Shown in pieces: positions 1 to 7,029 of a stretch of DNA of 18,728 nt. Location of the stretch: NCBI GenBank assembly GCA_964646755.1, contig CAZYIE010000053.1, forward strand, positions 1-18,728, in the 5' to 3' direction. The notes below the pieces were generated by a model, which did no database searches, was not told where the DNA came from, and was given only the letters and a program-made list of their open reading frames with translations. The position numbers were made by a program, and so were the translations under genes. How positions within the stretch are numbered: position 1 is the stretch's first letter; each line of letters begins with the position of its first letter. The stretch is from MVRV01 sp964646755 (GTDB taxonomy: Bacteria > Desulfobacterota > Syntrophia > Syntrophales > Smithellaceae).

Positions 1-847
1 GTTCTTCGCTCTCCCGCAGAGCATCATCCGTATTCTTGCGCTCAGTAATGTCTCTTTTAATGTAAGCAATTCCGGTAGGTTCTCCGTCGGCATTTCTGAT
101 GATTTCAGCATTTATTTCGCAGAAGAACTCCGTGCCGTCCTTTTTTAGCATTAAATATTCAGCAGCACCTGTATAATTCCCATTAAGCATTTCGCCAATC
201 AAACTGATAGCTTTAGTTTGGTAAGAAGGATGTACAAATTCCAAAATGTTTCTGCCTTTTAATTCATCCATCGATGTGTACCCAAACATGGAAATTGTGT
301 TAGGAGAAACATATTGTAAGTTACCTTCAATAGTAGAAATAGCTAGACCGTCAGGAATCGCATTGATTATAGATTGTAGCTTCTGCTCACTCTCCCGCAG
401 AGCCTCTTCGGCCTGCTTACGCTCGGTGATGTCATGAATGGTCGTCAGCAAATAATTCTCATTGTTGATACTGATCATGACAGCATTGAATAATCCATAT
501 CTTAATCCTTTTCCTTGCGTCCTGACTTCCATCTCCAGATTTGCGACCCGTCCGTATTTGCCTAGTTCATTGAAAAAAGAATATGTTTGTTCTTCCGTAA
601 GAAATCCGATTTCCCTGGATGTATACCCGACAACTTCATCCCGTTTAAGTTCTACAAGTTGCAGAAAAGCATCGCTGACTTCAAAAAACCGGCCGTCTTT
701 TGCTGTAGTAATAACTGCGGGAATAGAGTTTTGCAGGAATGCTTTAGTGAATTTCTCTGAAGATATTCTTGTTTGTTCTCTTTGCTCAAGACGCAGTGCC
801 TGAAGTTCTGCGATCAGTTGTTTCTTGGTCTTTCTTTCATCTTCCAT
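1..847 (-). CDS. PAS-domain sensor protein, N-terminal part (cut by window edge)
   Basis: The open frame starts at 847 and runs off the left edge, giving 282 residues. It begins MEDERKTKKQLIAELQALR, a short coiled-coil-like opening usual in soluble multi-PAS kinases. A first PAS fold spans about residues 28-140 and ends in HDITERKQAEEALRESE. A second spans about 155-270 and ends in RDITERKNTDDALRESE. The two linkers are also near-repeats in the DNA, showing PAS modules duplicated in tandem. No transmembrane segment is present, so a cytoplasmic sensor is likely. A kinase or GGDEF output domain would lie beyond position 1 and is not visible. The start is supported by a GAGG box about 9 bases upstream and by an in-frame stop four codons before the ATG. 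Confidence 0.85.
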   Translation of the reverse strand, partial: MEDERKTKKQLIAELQALRLEQREQTRISSEKFTKAFLQNSIPAVITTAKDGRFFEVSDAFLQLVELKRDEVVGYTSREIGFLTEEQTYSFFNELGKYGRVANLEMEVRTQGKGLRYGLFNAVMISINNENYLLTTIHDITERKQAEEALRESEQKLQSIINAIPDGLAISTIEGNLQYVSPNTISMFGYTSMDELKGRNILEFVHPSYQTKAISLIGEMLNGNYTGAAEYLMLKKDGTEFFCEINAEIIRNADGEPTGIAYIKRDITERKNTDDALRESEE

Positions 848-983
848 AGTAGGCCCTCAATAAAAAGCAGTGGAATGATATTGCGATGGAAATAAAACAT
901 GTTAGGAAAATCAGTGGGGAGGTGCTTCTGTATGGTGCGAGTCTGTCTAAGCAACCGGGCTTATCATGGATTTCCTTAGACAT
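837..983 (-). CDS. possible 48-aa single-pass membrane peptide overlapping the PAS gene start
   Basis: This is a short frame on the same strand, just upstream of the PAS sensor and overlapping its start codon by about ten bases. It begins MSKEIHDKPGCLDRLAPYR and carries one hydrophobic stretch (about residues 23-42, SPLIFLTCFISIAISFHCF) before a short basic tail. An AGGTG box lies about 8 bases before the ATG. It could be a small membrane protein translationally coupled to the sensor, a former N-terminal anchor now out of frame, or chance. I recognise no family. Confidence 0.22.
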   Translation of the reverse strand: MSKEIHDKPGCLDRLAPYRSTSPLIFLTCFISIAISFHCFLLRAYYGR

Positions 984-1243
984 TAACACACCTGTGCAAT
1001 AGCCAAAGTTGCTTCATATTTAGGCGAATTGGAACCGGTCTTTACAATTTAATTACTACTCTATTCTAAGTATTAAAGTCAATATTATTATCTGCCGTCT
1101 CATTTTTGTTGACAAGTTCCGGCAGGCCATGCAAAGGTATTGATCGAAGCAGGTAAACTTCTTTACTTTATTGGGGTGCGAATAATTGGTTCACACAAAG
1201 ACGCAGTTGCAATTCATAATATCGTAAAAAAAGGAGGGGGTTT
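984..1243. other. intergenic region between divergent genes
   Basis: This AT-rich spacer separates the minus-strand PAS sensor from the plus-strand binding-protein gene, so it should hold divergent promoters. A TTGACA hexamer lies at 1109-1114, but I see no good -10 at 16-18 bases from it. A CATAAT lies at about 1216, poorly spaced from TTCACA at about 1191. A very strong ribosome binding site (GGAGGGGG) sits just before the ATG at 1244. I saw no riboswitch-like fold or gene. Confidence 0.4.
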
Positions 1244-2455
1244 ATGAAAAAAATTTTAATCGCAGTAACGGTCTTATGCTCGTTCTTTCTAATGACGATT
1301 CTGGTCTATGCTGAAGCTAAACCAGGCTTTGACGATAAAGAGATTCGCATAGCTCAGTTCGGTCCCCAAACCGGTCCTGCCGCCCCTTGGGGGGCAGTTG
1401 CTCGCGGAGGTGCGCTGTTGGCTGAAGTTGTAAATGCAGAGGGCGGCATCCACGGTCGTAAAATCAAATACTTAATCCGGGACGATCAGTACAATGCAGC
1501 CGTGGCCCTGATGGTGGTCAAAGAACTTGTTGAAAAACACGGCATCTTCGCCTTTACCGGCGGTGTTTCCGGGGCCGGGGGACAAGCGGTGAAGGGTTAT
1601 CTGGCAAACAACAAGGTGCTCTGGGTTGTACCAGGTACCGCTGCGCTCAACACGGTAGATGACCAGGACAAAGACGGAATGCCGAGCCGTTATCGTTTCT
1701 GCTCCTACCCTCTTTTCCAGGACGAGGCGAGCATTGTCACAAAATATGCTGTGGAAAAACTCGGGTACAAGAAAATTGGCATCGTCTACCAGAACGACGT
1801 ATTCGGCAAAGGTGGGCTGACAGGATTAAGGCAGCGCTTGGCGACCTACAAGATGAAACCGGTGGAAGAGATTCCTATGGAACCCACGGAAAAGGATCTG
1901 TCCTCCCAGATACTCAGGATGAAGAATTCCGGAGCAGAATGCGTTCTCATGTGGGTAAGCCCCACCCTGGCAGTCATCACGCTTAAGACCTCTCAAACCA
2001 TAGGATACAAGCCTCAGTGGATCGCTTTTGACGGCCTGTCCGATTACCAGCTGATGCACAAGATAACCGGAGGGCTCTTCGAAGGTGTGATTACGGCTGC
2101 GTTCGTACCTCCTCCGGATTCCACAGACCCACTGGTGTCCAAATACCGGGAAGCCGCGAAGAAATATGCACCAGGGGAACGTTGGGGGACTTATATTCTT
2201 GCCGGCATTTTGTTCGCAGAGCCTCTGATGGAGGCACTTAGACGGACTGGTCCCAACTTGAGCACAGAGGCCGTCATCGTGGAACTGAATAAATTCAAAA
2301 ACTGGAAGGGTTTGGGAGCGCCGATCACTTGGACACCTCAAATCCACCAGGGTACAGATTCTGTCCAAATCCAGAAATGCGGTTTTGGCGGAAGTTACAT
2401 TCTGCTCCAGGACTGGACAAGTAACGAATTAGCCACGTGGAAGAAGAAAAAATAG
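1244..2455 (+). CDS. periplasmic substrate-binding protein, branched-chain amino acid ABC type
   Basis: This 403-aa protein belongs to the LivK/type I periplasmic binding family (Peripla_BP_6). A signal peptide (residues 1 to about 24, basic MKK, then a hydrophobic core ending VYAEA) exports it. The mature start EIRIAQFGPQTGPAAPWG is the usual first strand and ligand loop, followed by NAEGGIHGRKIKYLIRDD and GIVYQNDVFGKGGL. Members capture amino acids, and in syntrophic and aromatic-degrading bacteria also aromatic or fatty acids, for a LivHMGF transporter. The ligand cannot be read from sequence. No permease or ATPase genes adjoin it, so it is an orphan component and must share a transporter or act in sensing. 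The start is fixed by GGAGGGGG five bases upstream. It is the only plus-strand gene in the window. Confidence 0.9.
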   Translation: MKKILIAVTVLCSFFLMTILVYAEAKPGFDDKEIRIAQFGPQTGPAAPWGAVARGGALLAEVVNAEGGIHGRKIKYLIRDDQYNAAVALMVVKELVEKHGIFAFTGGVSGAGGQAVKGYLANNKVLWVVPGTAALNTVDDQDKDGMPSRYRFCSYPLFQDEASIVTKYAVEKLGYKKIGIVYQNDVFGKGGLTGLRQRLATYKMKPVEEIPMEPTEKDLSSQILRMKNSGAECVLMWVSPTLAVITLKTSQTIGYKPQWIAFDGLSDYQLMHKITGGLFEGVITAAFVPPPDSTDPLVSKYREAAKKYAPGERWGTYILAGILFAEPLMEALRRTGPNLSTEAVIVELNKFKNWKGLGAPITWTPQIHQGTDSVQIQKCGFGGSYILLQDWTSNELATWKKKK

Positions 2456-2470
2456 GAAAGAAGATGGACG

Positions 2471-2493
2471 GGGCCGCCACATATGGGCGGCTC
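2471..2493 (+). terminator. hairpin after the binding-protein gene, weak terminator candidate
   Basis: A GCCGCC/GGCGGC stem (2473-2478 with 2486-2491), extended by a G-T and a G-C pair, encloses a 7-base loop 15 bases after the stop codon. No T-run follows, so intrinsic termination is doubtful. The position suggests transcript 3'-end protection or a weak stop. Confidence 0.35.
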
Positions 2494-2875
2494 TGATACC
2501 TGCATCTGAGCACCCTGCCATGCTTCTCTGCCTTGGTCTGATTGATATGATGGTGCTGGCAGGTATGAGGAGAAAAATTAAGAAAAAGGCGATTGAAGAA
2601 AAAATCTCTACCTGCCGGAATGCTGGTAATGGTAAGGGTTATCGTTGAAAAAAAATCTTTCATGGGTCAAGAGTAGACTTGACCAGATCATGGTAATTTT
2701 AACAGCCCAGGCGTCTGTAGCGGTAAGAACTGCCGACAAATTAATCAGGCCCAGCAAGATTTTCTTCATTGTATTGTTACGAACAAATACCGTCTTGTAT
2801 GCCAATGAGATTTTGACCACAAAGTGTCGGAGGATGTGCCTATGTTTGTCAGACATGAATTTTAACTAATGTTTG
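2494..2875. other. gene-poor interval with one minus-strand signal-peptide-like frame
   Basis: I find no well-supported gene here. A minus-strand frame at 2608-2769 encodes 53 residues starting MKKILLGLINLSAVLTATDAWAVKI, which looks like a signal peptide cut after AWA. It has no ribosome binding site and only a short tail, so it may be the remnant of an exported-protein gene. Inside it is a perfect 7-bp dyad, GGTCAAG (2665-2671) with CTTGACC (2678-2684), with an 8-T run about ten bases downstream on the minus strand. Confidence 0.4.
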
Positions 2876-3205
2876 TTATATAAAGTCATATACAACCACA
2901 AATCCCGCTACAACTAGAAAAGTCATTGAGAGCAGAAATACAATGTCAATAGCTTTAGTCCAATATTTTATTCTATCAGACTTAGTTTGCCTCAAAGTAA
3001 AGAATATGAGGTAGCAAACAATAAGGAAACCCAGGGATGAAAAAAGAAACATGTCATCAGCTATCGTCTCAGTTTTTGTATGAGCTATCCTGAGATTTAC
3101 GATACCAACAAGAGCTAAACTGATTCCTGACAACGTTCCACTCGTCGAAAGAAGCGAAACTAATAGTTGCGGTAAATCATTATGGTTTTTAATATTTTTC
3201 AGCAT
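2876..3205 (-). CDS. small three-helix membrane protein, unknown function
   Basis: This 109-aa protein has three predicted transmembrane helices at about residues 12-36, 49-70 and 84-108, with a basic loop (LRQTKSDRIKYW) between the second and third. A polar stretch, HTKTETIADDM, follows the first helix. I do not recognise a named family. The ribosome binding site is poor (only AT-rich sequence before the ATG at 3205), but no other in-frame Met exists near the start, and the composition is that of a genuine membrane protein. It lies 59 bases downstream of the HD-domain gene on the same strand and could be co-transcribed from the promoter at 4246-4274. Confidence 0.6.
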   Translation of the reverse strand: MLKNIKNHNDLPQLLVSLLSTSGTLSGISLALVGIVNLRIAHTKTETIADDMFLFSSLGFLIVCYLIFFTLRQTKSDRIKYWTKAIDIVFLLSMTFLVVAGFVVVYDFI

Positions 3206-3264
3206 AATAAATTAAATATTGATTACCATTTATAATCTGTATTTTTCATAGCGGGTAAAGCACA

Positions 3265-4194
3265 TTAAGGTGACGCCTTTCGGCTTTCTATCGCAACCAG
3301 ATCCATCCGTTTGAGCTTAGTCCTGAAGTTTGTGTTCTCGTCGGCGATTATAGATTCCAGGTAGGTCATTTGACTGGAGATAGCCTCTCGATAGAGGTCA
3401 CGAGACAAACCGTAGCGAGCTTTGAAATGCTTTTTCGTCTGGCCGGAGACTCGCCCCAGTGTAACGTCGAGCCTTTTTTGGGTGGATTCATAGAATACGG
3501 CGGTTTTCCTGAGTATGTCAAAGGCGCTGTCGTAGCCTCCAATCCCAGCTTCCCGGAATTCGTAATAAAGGAAAAGCAGTTTTTCGAGGTATGCCCGATC
3601 GGACATCTGGCCCAGGAGATCCGCACTCGCTAGTATTTCCGCAGCAATCCTCTCTTTTTCCGAATCGAAGGTAAGGGAATCCCAGGCACGTCCCAGATCG
3701 GTACCAAGGATTATCCGGGATATGCGAGCGGCAGTATCGGGGCCAAGGCCGAAGGCTTCGGCCTCCCTAAGAACGAAGTCCGAGGAGCGGTCCACGTGAA
3801 TTTTTGTGTATTGAGCTCCTGTGCCGTTGGTATCGTCTTCCATTCGGATATAGCCAGTATCATGGAGCATAGCGGCAATGAGGACCTCTCCGGCAAGGAC
3901 GGGTCCCAATTCGATCCCGGCAAGTTCGCAACCGTCAATGAGGCGGGATGTAGCAGCGAAGACGGCCACGTTGTGAGTGAAATCGTGATATTCGACGGCA
4001 CAGGCTAAATACCCGGGGAAACGGCCGTCATAGAGGCGCTGCGTGAGGAGGAATACCTTGTCAATGTGCTCGAAGTCGGTATTGGGGTAGGATGCCCGAT
4101 AGAGTCGCTTTGCATCCTCGAAGATGGCGCGGGGCTTATTAGGATCGACGAGGATAGAAATTTGGATTTCAGTTTCGGGAGCTGCAGCTACCAT
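3265..4194 (-). CDS. HD-domain phosphohydrolase-like protein
   Basis: This 309-aa protein carries HD-superfamily metal-site motifs: YHDFTHN (H70, D71, H74), AAMLHDTGY (H111-D112), H133 and a late ASADLLGQMSD. Spacing and context resemble the cyclic-nucleotide phosphodiesterase type of HD domain (YHxxxHxx...HDxGY), so cleavage of a phosphate ester is likely but the substrate is unknown. The frame could start 25 codons earlier at 4269, but a near-consensus promoter (4246-4274) overlaps that longer start, which would place its ATG upstream of the transcript. The Met at 4194 has AGGGA at proper distance and begins MVAAAPETEIQISI. The C-terminal third is alpha-helical with no further recognisable domain. 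The membrane-protein gene at 2876-3205 follows on the same strand. Confidence 0.8.
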   Translation of the reverse strand: MVAAAPETEIQISILVDPNKPRAIFEDAKRLYRASYPNTDFEHIDKVFLLTQRLYDGRFPGYLACAVEYHDFTHNVAVFAATSRLIDGCELAGIELGPVLAGEVLIAAMLHDTGYIRMEDDTNGTGAQYTKIHVDRSSDFVLREAEAFGLGPDTAARISRIILGTDLGRAWDSLTFDSEKERIAAEILASADLLGQMSDRAYLEKLLFLYYEFREAGIGGYDSAFDILRKTAVFYESTQKRLDVTLGRVSGQTKKHFKARYGLSRDLYREAISSQMTYLESIIADENTNFRTKLKRMDLVAIESRKASP

Positions 4195-4245
4195 GTTTTT
4201 CCCTATAAAATTTTTTTTTAATAAGAACTTACTTCTCTGAAGCGC

Positions 4246-4274
4246 AGTATAGGAAACGCTATCTTGCATGTCAA
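4246..4274 (-). promoter_or_regulatory. near-consensus sigma70 promoter for the HD-domain gene
   Basis: On the minus strand a perfect TTGACA (4274-4269) is followed after exactly 17 bases by TATACT (4251-4246), a five-of-six match to TATAAT. The predicted start site is near 4239, leaving a leader of about 45 bases before the ATG at 4194. The -35 overlaps the 3' end of the small gene at 4271-4504. Confidence 0.75.
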
Positions 4275-4504
4275 GAATATCTTAGCCTCAAAATGCGAGG
4301 TGCGGCACTGTTGGTTGTTGTCGGACATGAACTGCCCTTGAATGCTTCTAAAACCGGGAACTCCCGTTTCATCATCGCTTCGGCTTCTTTGGTTTTCAGA
4401 ACCATGCCGTCCATGCCGTCAAATACTTTACCGTAGAGGGTATCCTGCTCGGTTGCCTCGATGCACAATTTTTTAAGTTGTCCTGCACCATGCTTTCCGA
4501 ACAT
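4271..4504 (-). CDS. small protein of unknown function (77 aa)
   Basis: The start at 4504 has an excellent AAGGAG seven bases upstream and follows the U32 gene by 60 bases on the same strand, so it is probably the last gene of that run. The protein begins MFGKHGAGQLKKLCIEATEQ, and its first 55 residues look alpha-helical and protein-like. The tail (SSCPTTTNSAAPRILRLRYS) is low-complexity and overlaps the next gene's -35 box, so the original C-terminus may be altered. There is no signal peptide or membrane segment, and I recognise no family. Confidence 0.5.
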   Translation of the reverse strand: MFGKHGAGQLKKLCIEATEQDTLYGKVFDGMDGMVLKTKEAEAMMKREFPVLEAFKGSSCPTTTNSAAPRILRLRYS

Positions 4505-4564
4505 AATTTCTCCTTATCTGTAAAATATTTTGATGTATTTTTTCATGCTTCTGTTCGAATAGCG

Positions 4565-6391
4565 CTATTTACCATCCAATATCACAAACATCCTGCATTG
4601 TCGGCAGTCAAATTCGAGACGATAGGTATGATGACCATCTTTGATCCGGAGAGGCTCTTTGAGGGGGCTATCCGAATGTTGCGCCTTGGGACACATTTCC
4701 AATTGATACCGGATGCAGTAGCGGGTTGTCATGACCGTTTTTCCGGTCGCATCGGAAAGGGCTTCAAAGGCAGGCTCCGTGACGAGCGCGCCATGGCGTT
4801 CATAGAATCTCCGGGCAAGGGAATTTGCGACATTGGCGCGGAAGTCGAGCTTTTTCCCCGGATAGGGGGCGTCGTTGGGCGTAAACTGGATGTTTTCGCG
4901 GGGGTATTTTTCACGCCGGATTCCGGTAAGCGCCTCCAAAACATCCCGTCGGATGCCGTTCAACGTGCTCACGGGAAGAAAGCCCGGTTGTAGGGGGCCA
5001 ATTGTCAACCTTGCCGTCTGGTAGGGTGTGTTGCCGGTGCTAGTTAGGTGTTTCTCAATCAGCTTCGCGGCTCTTACCGGATCACGGGATGGCTCCAGCA
5101 AAACATCCTTAACCATCACGGCCTCATTGCCGTCCTCGTCTCTGGCCGCCAGGCGGATTAATGTATCCTCTTGCCGGAAATTCATTTCCACGGCTATGCG
5201 ACGTTCGCTTGATGATTTTTTCAGGATTCTTGTCAAGGCCATGTCATGGTTTCGATAGAGAGAGGCACCGATCTCCAGACCTTTCATATTATTAGGATAG
5301 ATTTTCCCCTTTTCCACGCGGTCCACCCGAAATCCGGCTAGGTCGTTTTTTCTTGTGAAGAAGCAAAGCCCATCACCGTTTTGCAGATCTTTGCGGGCTA
5401 GGCAAAAAAAGTCATTTCCCACGGCGGTAATTTCACCCATAGGCTGTCCGATAGATTTCTGTGTGTCCAGGGAAGCAACCTTTTCTCTCTTCCCGGAAAT
5501 GAAGTATTGGGTATAGCCGCGGTTGAATGTCCTTTTCGGGTCCGGCGAAAATGTGGGTGCGCTCACACCGGAACTGCTCTTGCGGAAATCGGCATGCCCG
5601 ATGATAAATCTGTCGATGGCCTGCCTATAGGCGGCCGTTATATTCTTAACATACTCAATACCCTTGTATCTTCCTTCGATCTTAAAGGAGGTAACTCCGG
5701 CCGCAACGAGGTCCGGTATGACATTCATCAGATTCAGGTCTTTGAGGGAGAGGAGATATTTGTTTTTCAGGATTTCTTTACCTTCACCGTCAATCAAGGT
5801 GTAGTGTGATCGACAGGGCTGGGCACAGACGCCGCGATTGCCGCTCCGTCCCGTCACGGCCTGACTCATATAACATTGCCCACTGTAGGACACACATAAT
5901 GACCCGTGCACAAACGATTCCAGCTCTATTCGTGTTTTCGAGCGAATGTCGGAAATTTCATCGAGTGAAAGTTCTCTGGCCAGAATCACTCGCTTGAAGC
6001 CCACGGCCTCCAGGAACTGGACCTTCTCGGCAGTGTTGTTGTGCATCTGGGTGCTGGCAATGAGGGGAATCGGCGGGAGAGGGAGCTCCAGCAAACCCAC
6101 ATCCTGGATAATCAGGGCATCGGCGCCCAATTGATAGACCTCCCGGATGATGTCGAGAGACTCCGCCAGTTCCCGGTCCTTTAAGATGGTATTGAGAGCC
6201 ACATAGACTTTAGCGTAATAGAGGTGCGCGTGCTGAATCAAGCGGGCAATGTCGGCAACGCTCACCCCCGCTTCGGCCCTGGCACTGAATTTAGGAGCTC
6301 CGATATATACCGCATCGGCTCCGTGATCGATGGCGGCGATCCCGATTTCGGCGTTGCCTGCCGGTGCCAGTAATTCCAGTGGCGTATTCAT
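4565..6391 (-). CDS. peptidase U32 family protein, RlhA (23S rRNA hydroxylase)-like
   Basis: This 608-aa protein opens with LELLAPAGNAEIGIAAIDHGADAVYIG, the U32 TIM-barrel start. Its family signature is ESFVHGSLCVSYSGQC followed by GNRGVCAQPCR; Cys166, 173, 189 and 193 are the conserved set. Characterised relatives are tRNA/rRNA hydroxylation enzymes (TrhP, RlhA) rather than true proteases. The long form, with a middle domain at about 380-500, resembles RlhA, which hydroxylates a cytidine of 23S rRNA. The C-terminus adds a second cysteine group (C559, C567, C596, C599: RYCIRYQLEMC, FDCRQC), probably a metal site. The start has GGGAG seven bases upstream. It lies 138 bases downstream of the DNPH1-like gene. 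Assignment to RlhA rather than another U32 subgroup is inference. Confidence 0.85.
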   Translation of the reverse strand: MNTPLELLAPAGNAEIGIAAIDHGADAVYIGAPKFSARAEAGVSVADIARLIQHAHLYYAKVYVALNTILKDRELAESLDIIREVYQLGADALIIQDVGLLELPLPPIPLIASTQMHNNTAEKVQFLEAVGFKRVILARELSLDEISDIRSKTRIELESFVHGSLCVSYSGQCYMSQAVTGRSGNRGVCAQPCRSHYTLIDGEGKEILKNKYLLSLKDLNLMNVIPDLVAAGVTSFKIEGRYKGIEYVKNITAAYRQAIDRFIIGHADFRKSSSGVSAPTFSPDPKRTFNRGYTQYFISGKREKVASLDTQKSIGQPMGEITAVGNDFFCLARKDLQNGDGLCFFTRKNDLAGFRVDRVEKGKIYPNNMKGLEIGASLYRNHDMALTRILKKSSSERRIAVEMNFRQEDTLIRLAARDEDGNEAVMVKDVLLEPSRDPVRAAKLIEKHLTSTGNTPYQTARLTIGPLQPGFLPVSTLNGIRRDVLEALTGIRREKYPRENIQFTPNDAPYPGKKLDFRANVANSLARRFYERHGALVTEPAFEALSDATGKTVMTTRYCIRYQLEMCPKAQHSDSPLKEPLRIKDGHHTYRLEFDCRQCRMFVILDGK

Positions 6392-6429
6392 TTACTTCTC
6401 CCAAGAAACTTCACTCTTTAAAGCTTCCA

Positions 6430-6458
6430 CGCCCCTGGTGGGTGGGGATTGAGGGGCG
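6430..6458. other. dyad between DNPH1-like and U32 genes
   Basis: A perfect 7-bp inverted repeat, CGCCCCT (6430-6436) with AGGGGCG (6452-6458), encloses a 15-base G-rich loop in the 138-base spacer. It has no T-run. It could be an attenuating or RNA-processing hairpin between two cistrons. Confidence 0.3.
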
Positions 6459-6529
6459 GGGGGACATCACTCTCACTTTCGCCCTTCATGAATTCCTCCC
6501 ATCGAGGGAGGGACGTAAAGTTTATTCCA

Positions 6530-6967
6530 TTAATAACACCTATAAGTATCGGCGCTTTTTCTGACGAATTCCTCTATGATTTTTTCGGCTTCGTCCATGG
6601 TGAAATATGCAGCTTTTTGTATGCTGGGGCTGCCGGCGATCATGGCAGACAAAGGCCGCCCCGAGATGGTACGATGCAGGCATAAGACAGGCTTCTTCAA
6701 TGCCGTAGCCCATCCCAACTCATATCCAACCCCCAGGGAGGCTACGGTGACTTCGGCCACCACTAGATCGCTCGATGAAAGCCAGGCCATATCACGATCG
6801 TGGATATATCGGTCGCTGGGCCCGTCGTCGCCTGATTCCGAGAGAGCAAGGTCGCCCACATGCTCGGTCAATACTTCCCCGAAAGATCGCAAATACTTGA
6901 TGATGGCTGCATAGATCGCGGCATCGTTGCGTCCCGCCCGGATCGCTCCGGCAAAATAGATTTTCAT
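6530..6967 (-). CDS. 2'-deoxynucleoside 5'-monophosphate N-glycosidase (DNPH1/Rcl-like)
   Basis: This 145-aa protein matches the nucleoside 2-deoxyribosyltransferase fold, specifically the DNPH1 (Rcl) branch. It shows KIYFAGAIRAGRNDAAIY, FGEVLTEHVG, IHDRDMAWL, VVAEVTVASLGVGYELG and SGRPLSAMI, the same run of blocks as mammalian DNPH1. Residues matching the Rcl active site are present: Y4, D59, E83 and phosphate-binding S107. Such enzymes cleave the N-glycosidic bond of deoxynucleoside monophosphates, giving a base and deoxyribose 5-phosphate, and remove abnormal nucleotides such as hydroxymethyl-dUMP. An AAGGA box precedes the ATG. It lies 62 bases downstream of the flavoenzyme gene. Length and motifs are complete. 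Confidence 0.85.
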   Translation of the reverse strand: MKIYFAGAIRAGRNDAAIYAAIIKYLRSFGEVLTEHVGDLALSESGDDGPSDRYIHDRDMAWLSSSDLVVAEVTVASLGVGYELGWATALKKPVLCLHRTISGRPLSAMIAGSPSIQKAAYFTMDEAEKIIEEFVRKSADTYRCY

Positions 6968-7029
6968 GTGTTCCTTCTGTTTGGGCTATCCAACACATAC
7001 GGCGAGGCTAGTTCTGGTGGCCCAGAGAA

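Noticed and set aside
246..803. Plus-strand frames over the PAS sensor gene
   Set aside because: They mirror the minus-strand gene, whose translation shows two PAS folds; the plus frames have no ribosome binding sites or domain-like sequence.
880..1000. A riboswitch before the PAS sensor or binding-protein gene
   Set aside because: I could not build a known riboswitch core or stable multi-stem fold from the sequence.
2665..2684. The 7-bp dyad as an intrinsic terminator for the gene at 2876-3205
   Set aside because: It lies almost 200 bases past the stop codon and the T-run is about ten bases from the stem.
4195..4269. The upstream extension of the HD protein (start at 4269)
   Set aside because: There is no ribosome binding site, the extension is basic and unlike the domain, and a strong promoter overlaps it.
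4478..4993. A 171-aa plus-strand frame over the end of the U32 gene
   Set aside because: It is antisense to the conserved C-terminal Cys region of the U32 protein and has no recognisable features.
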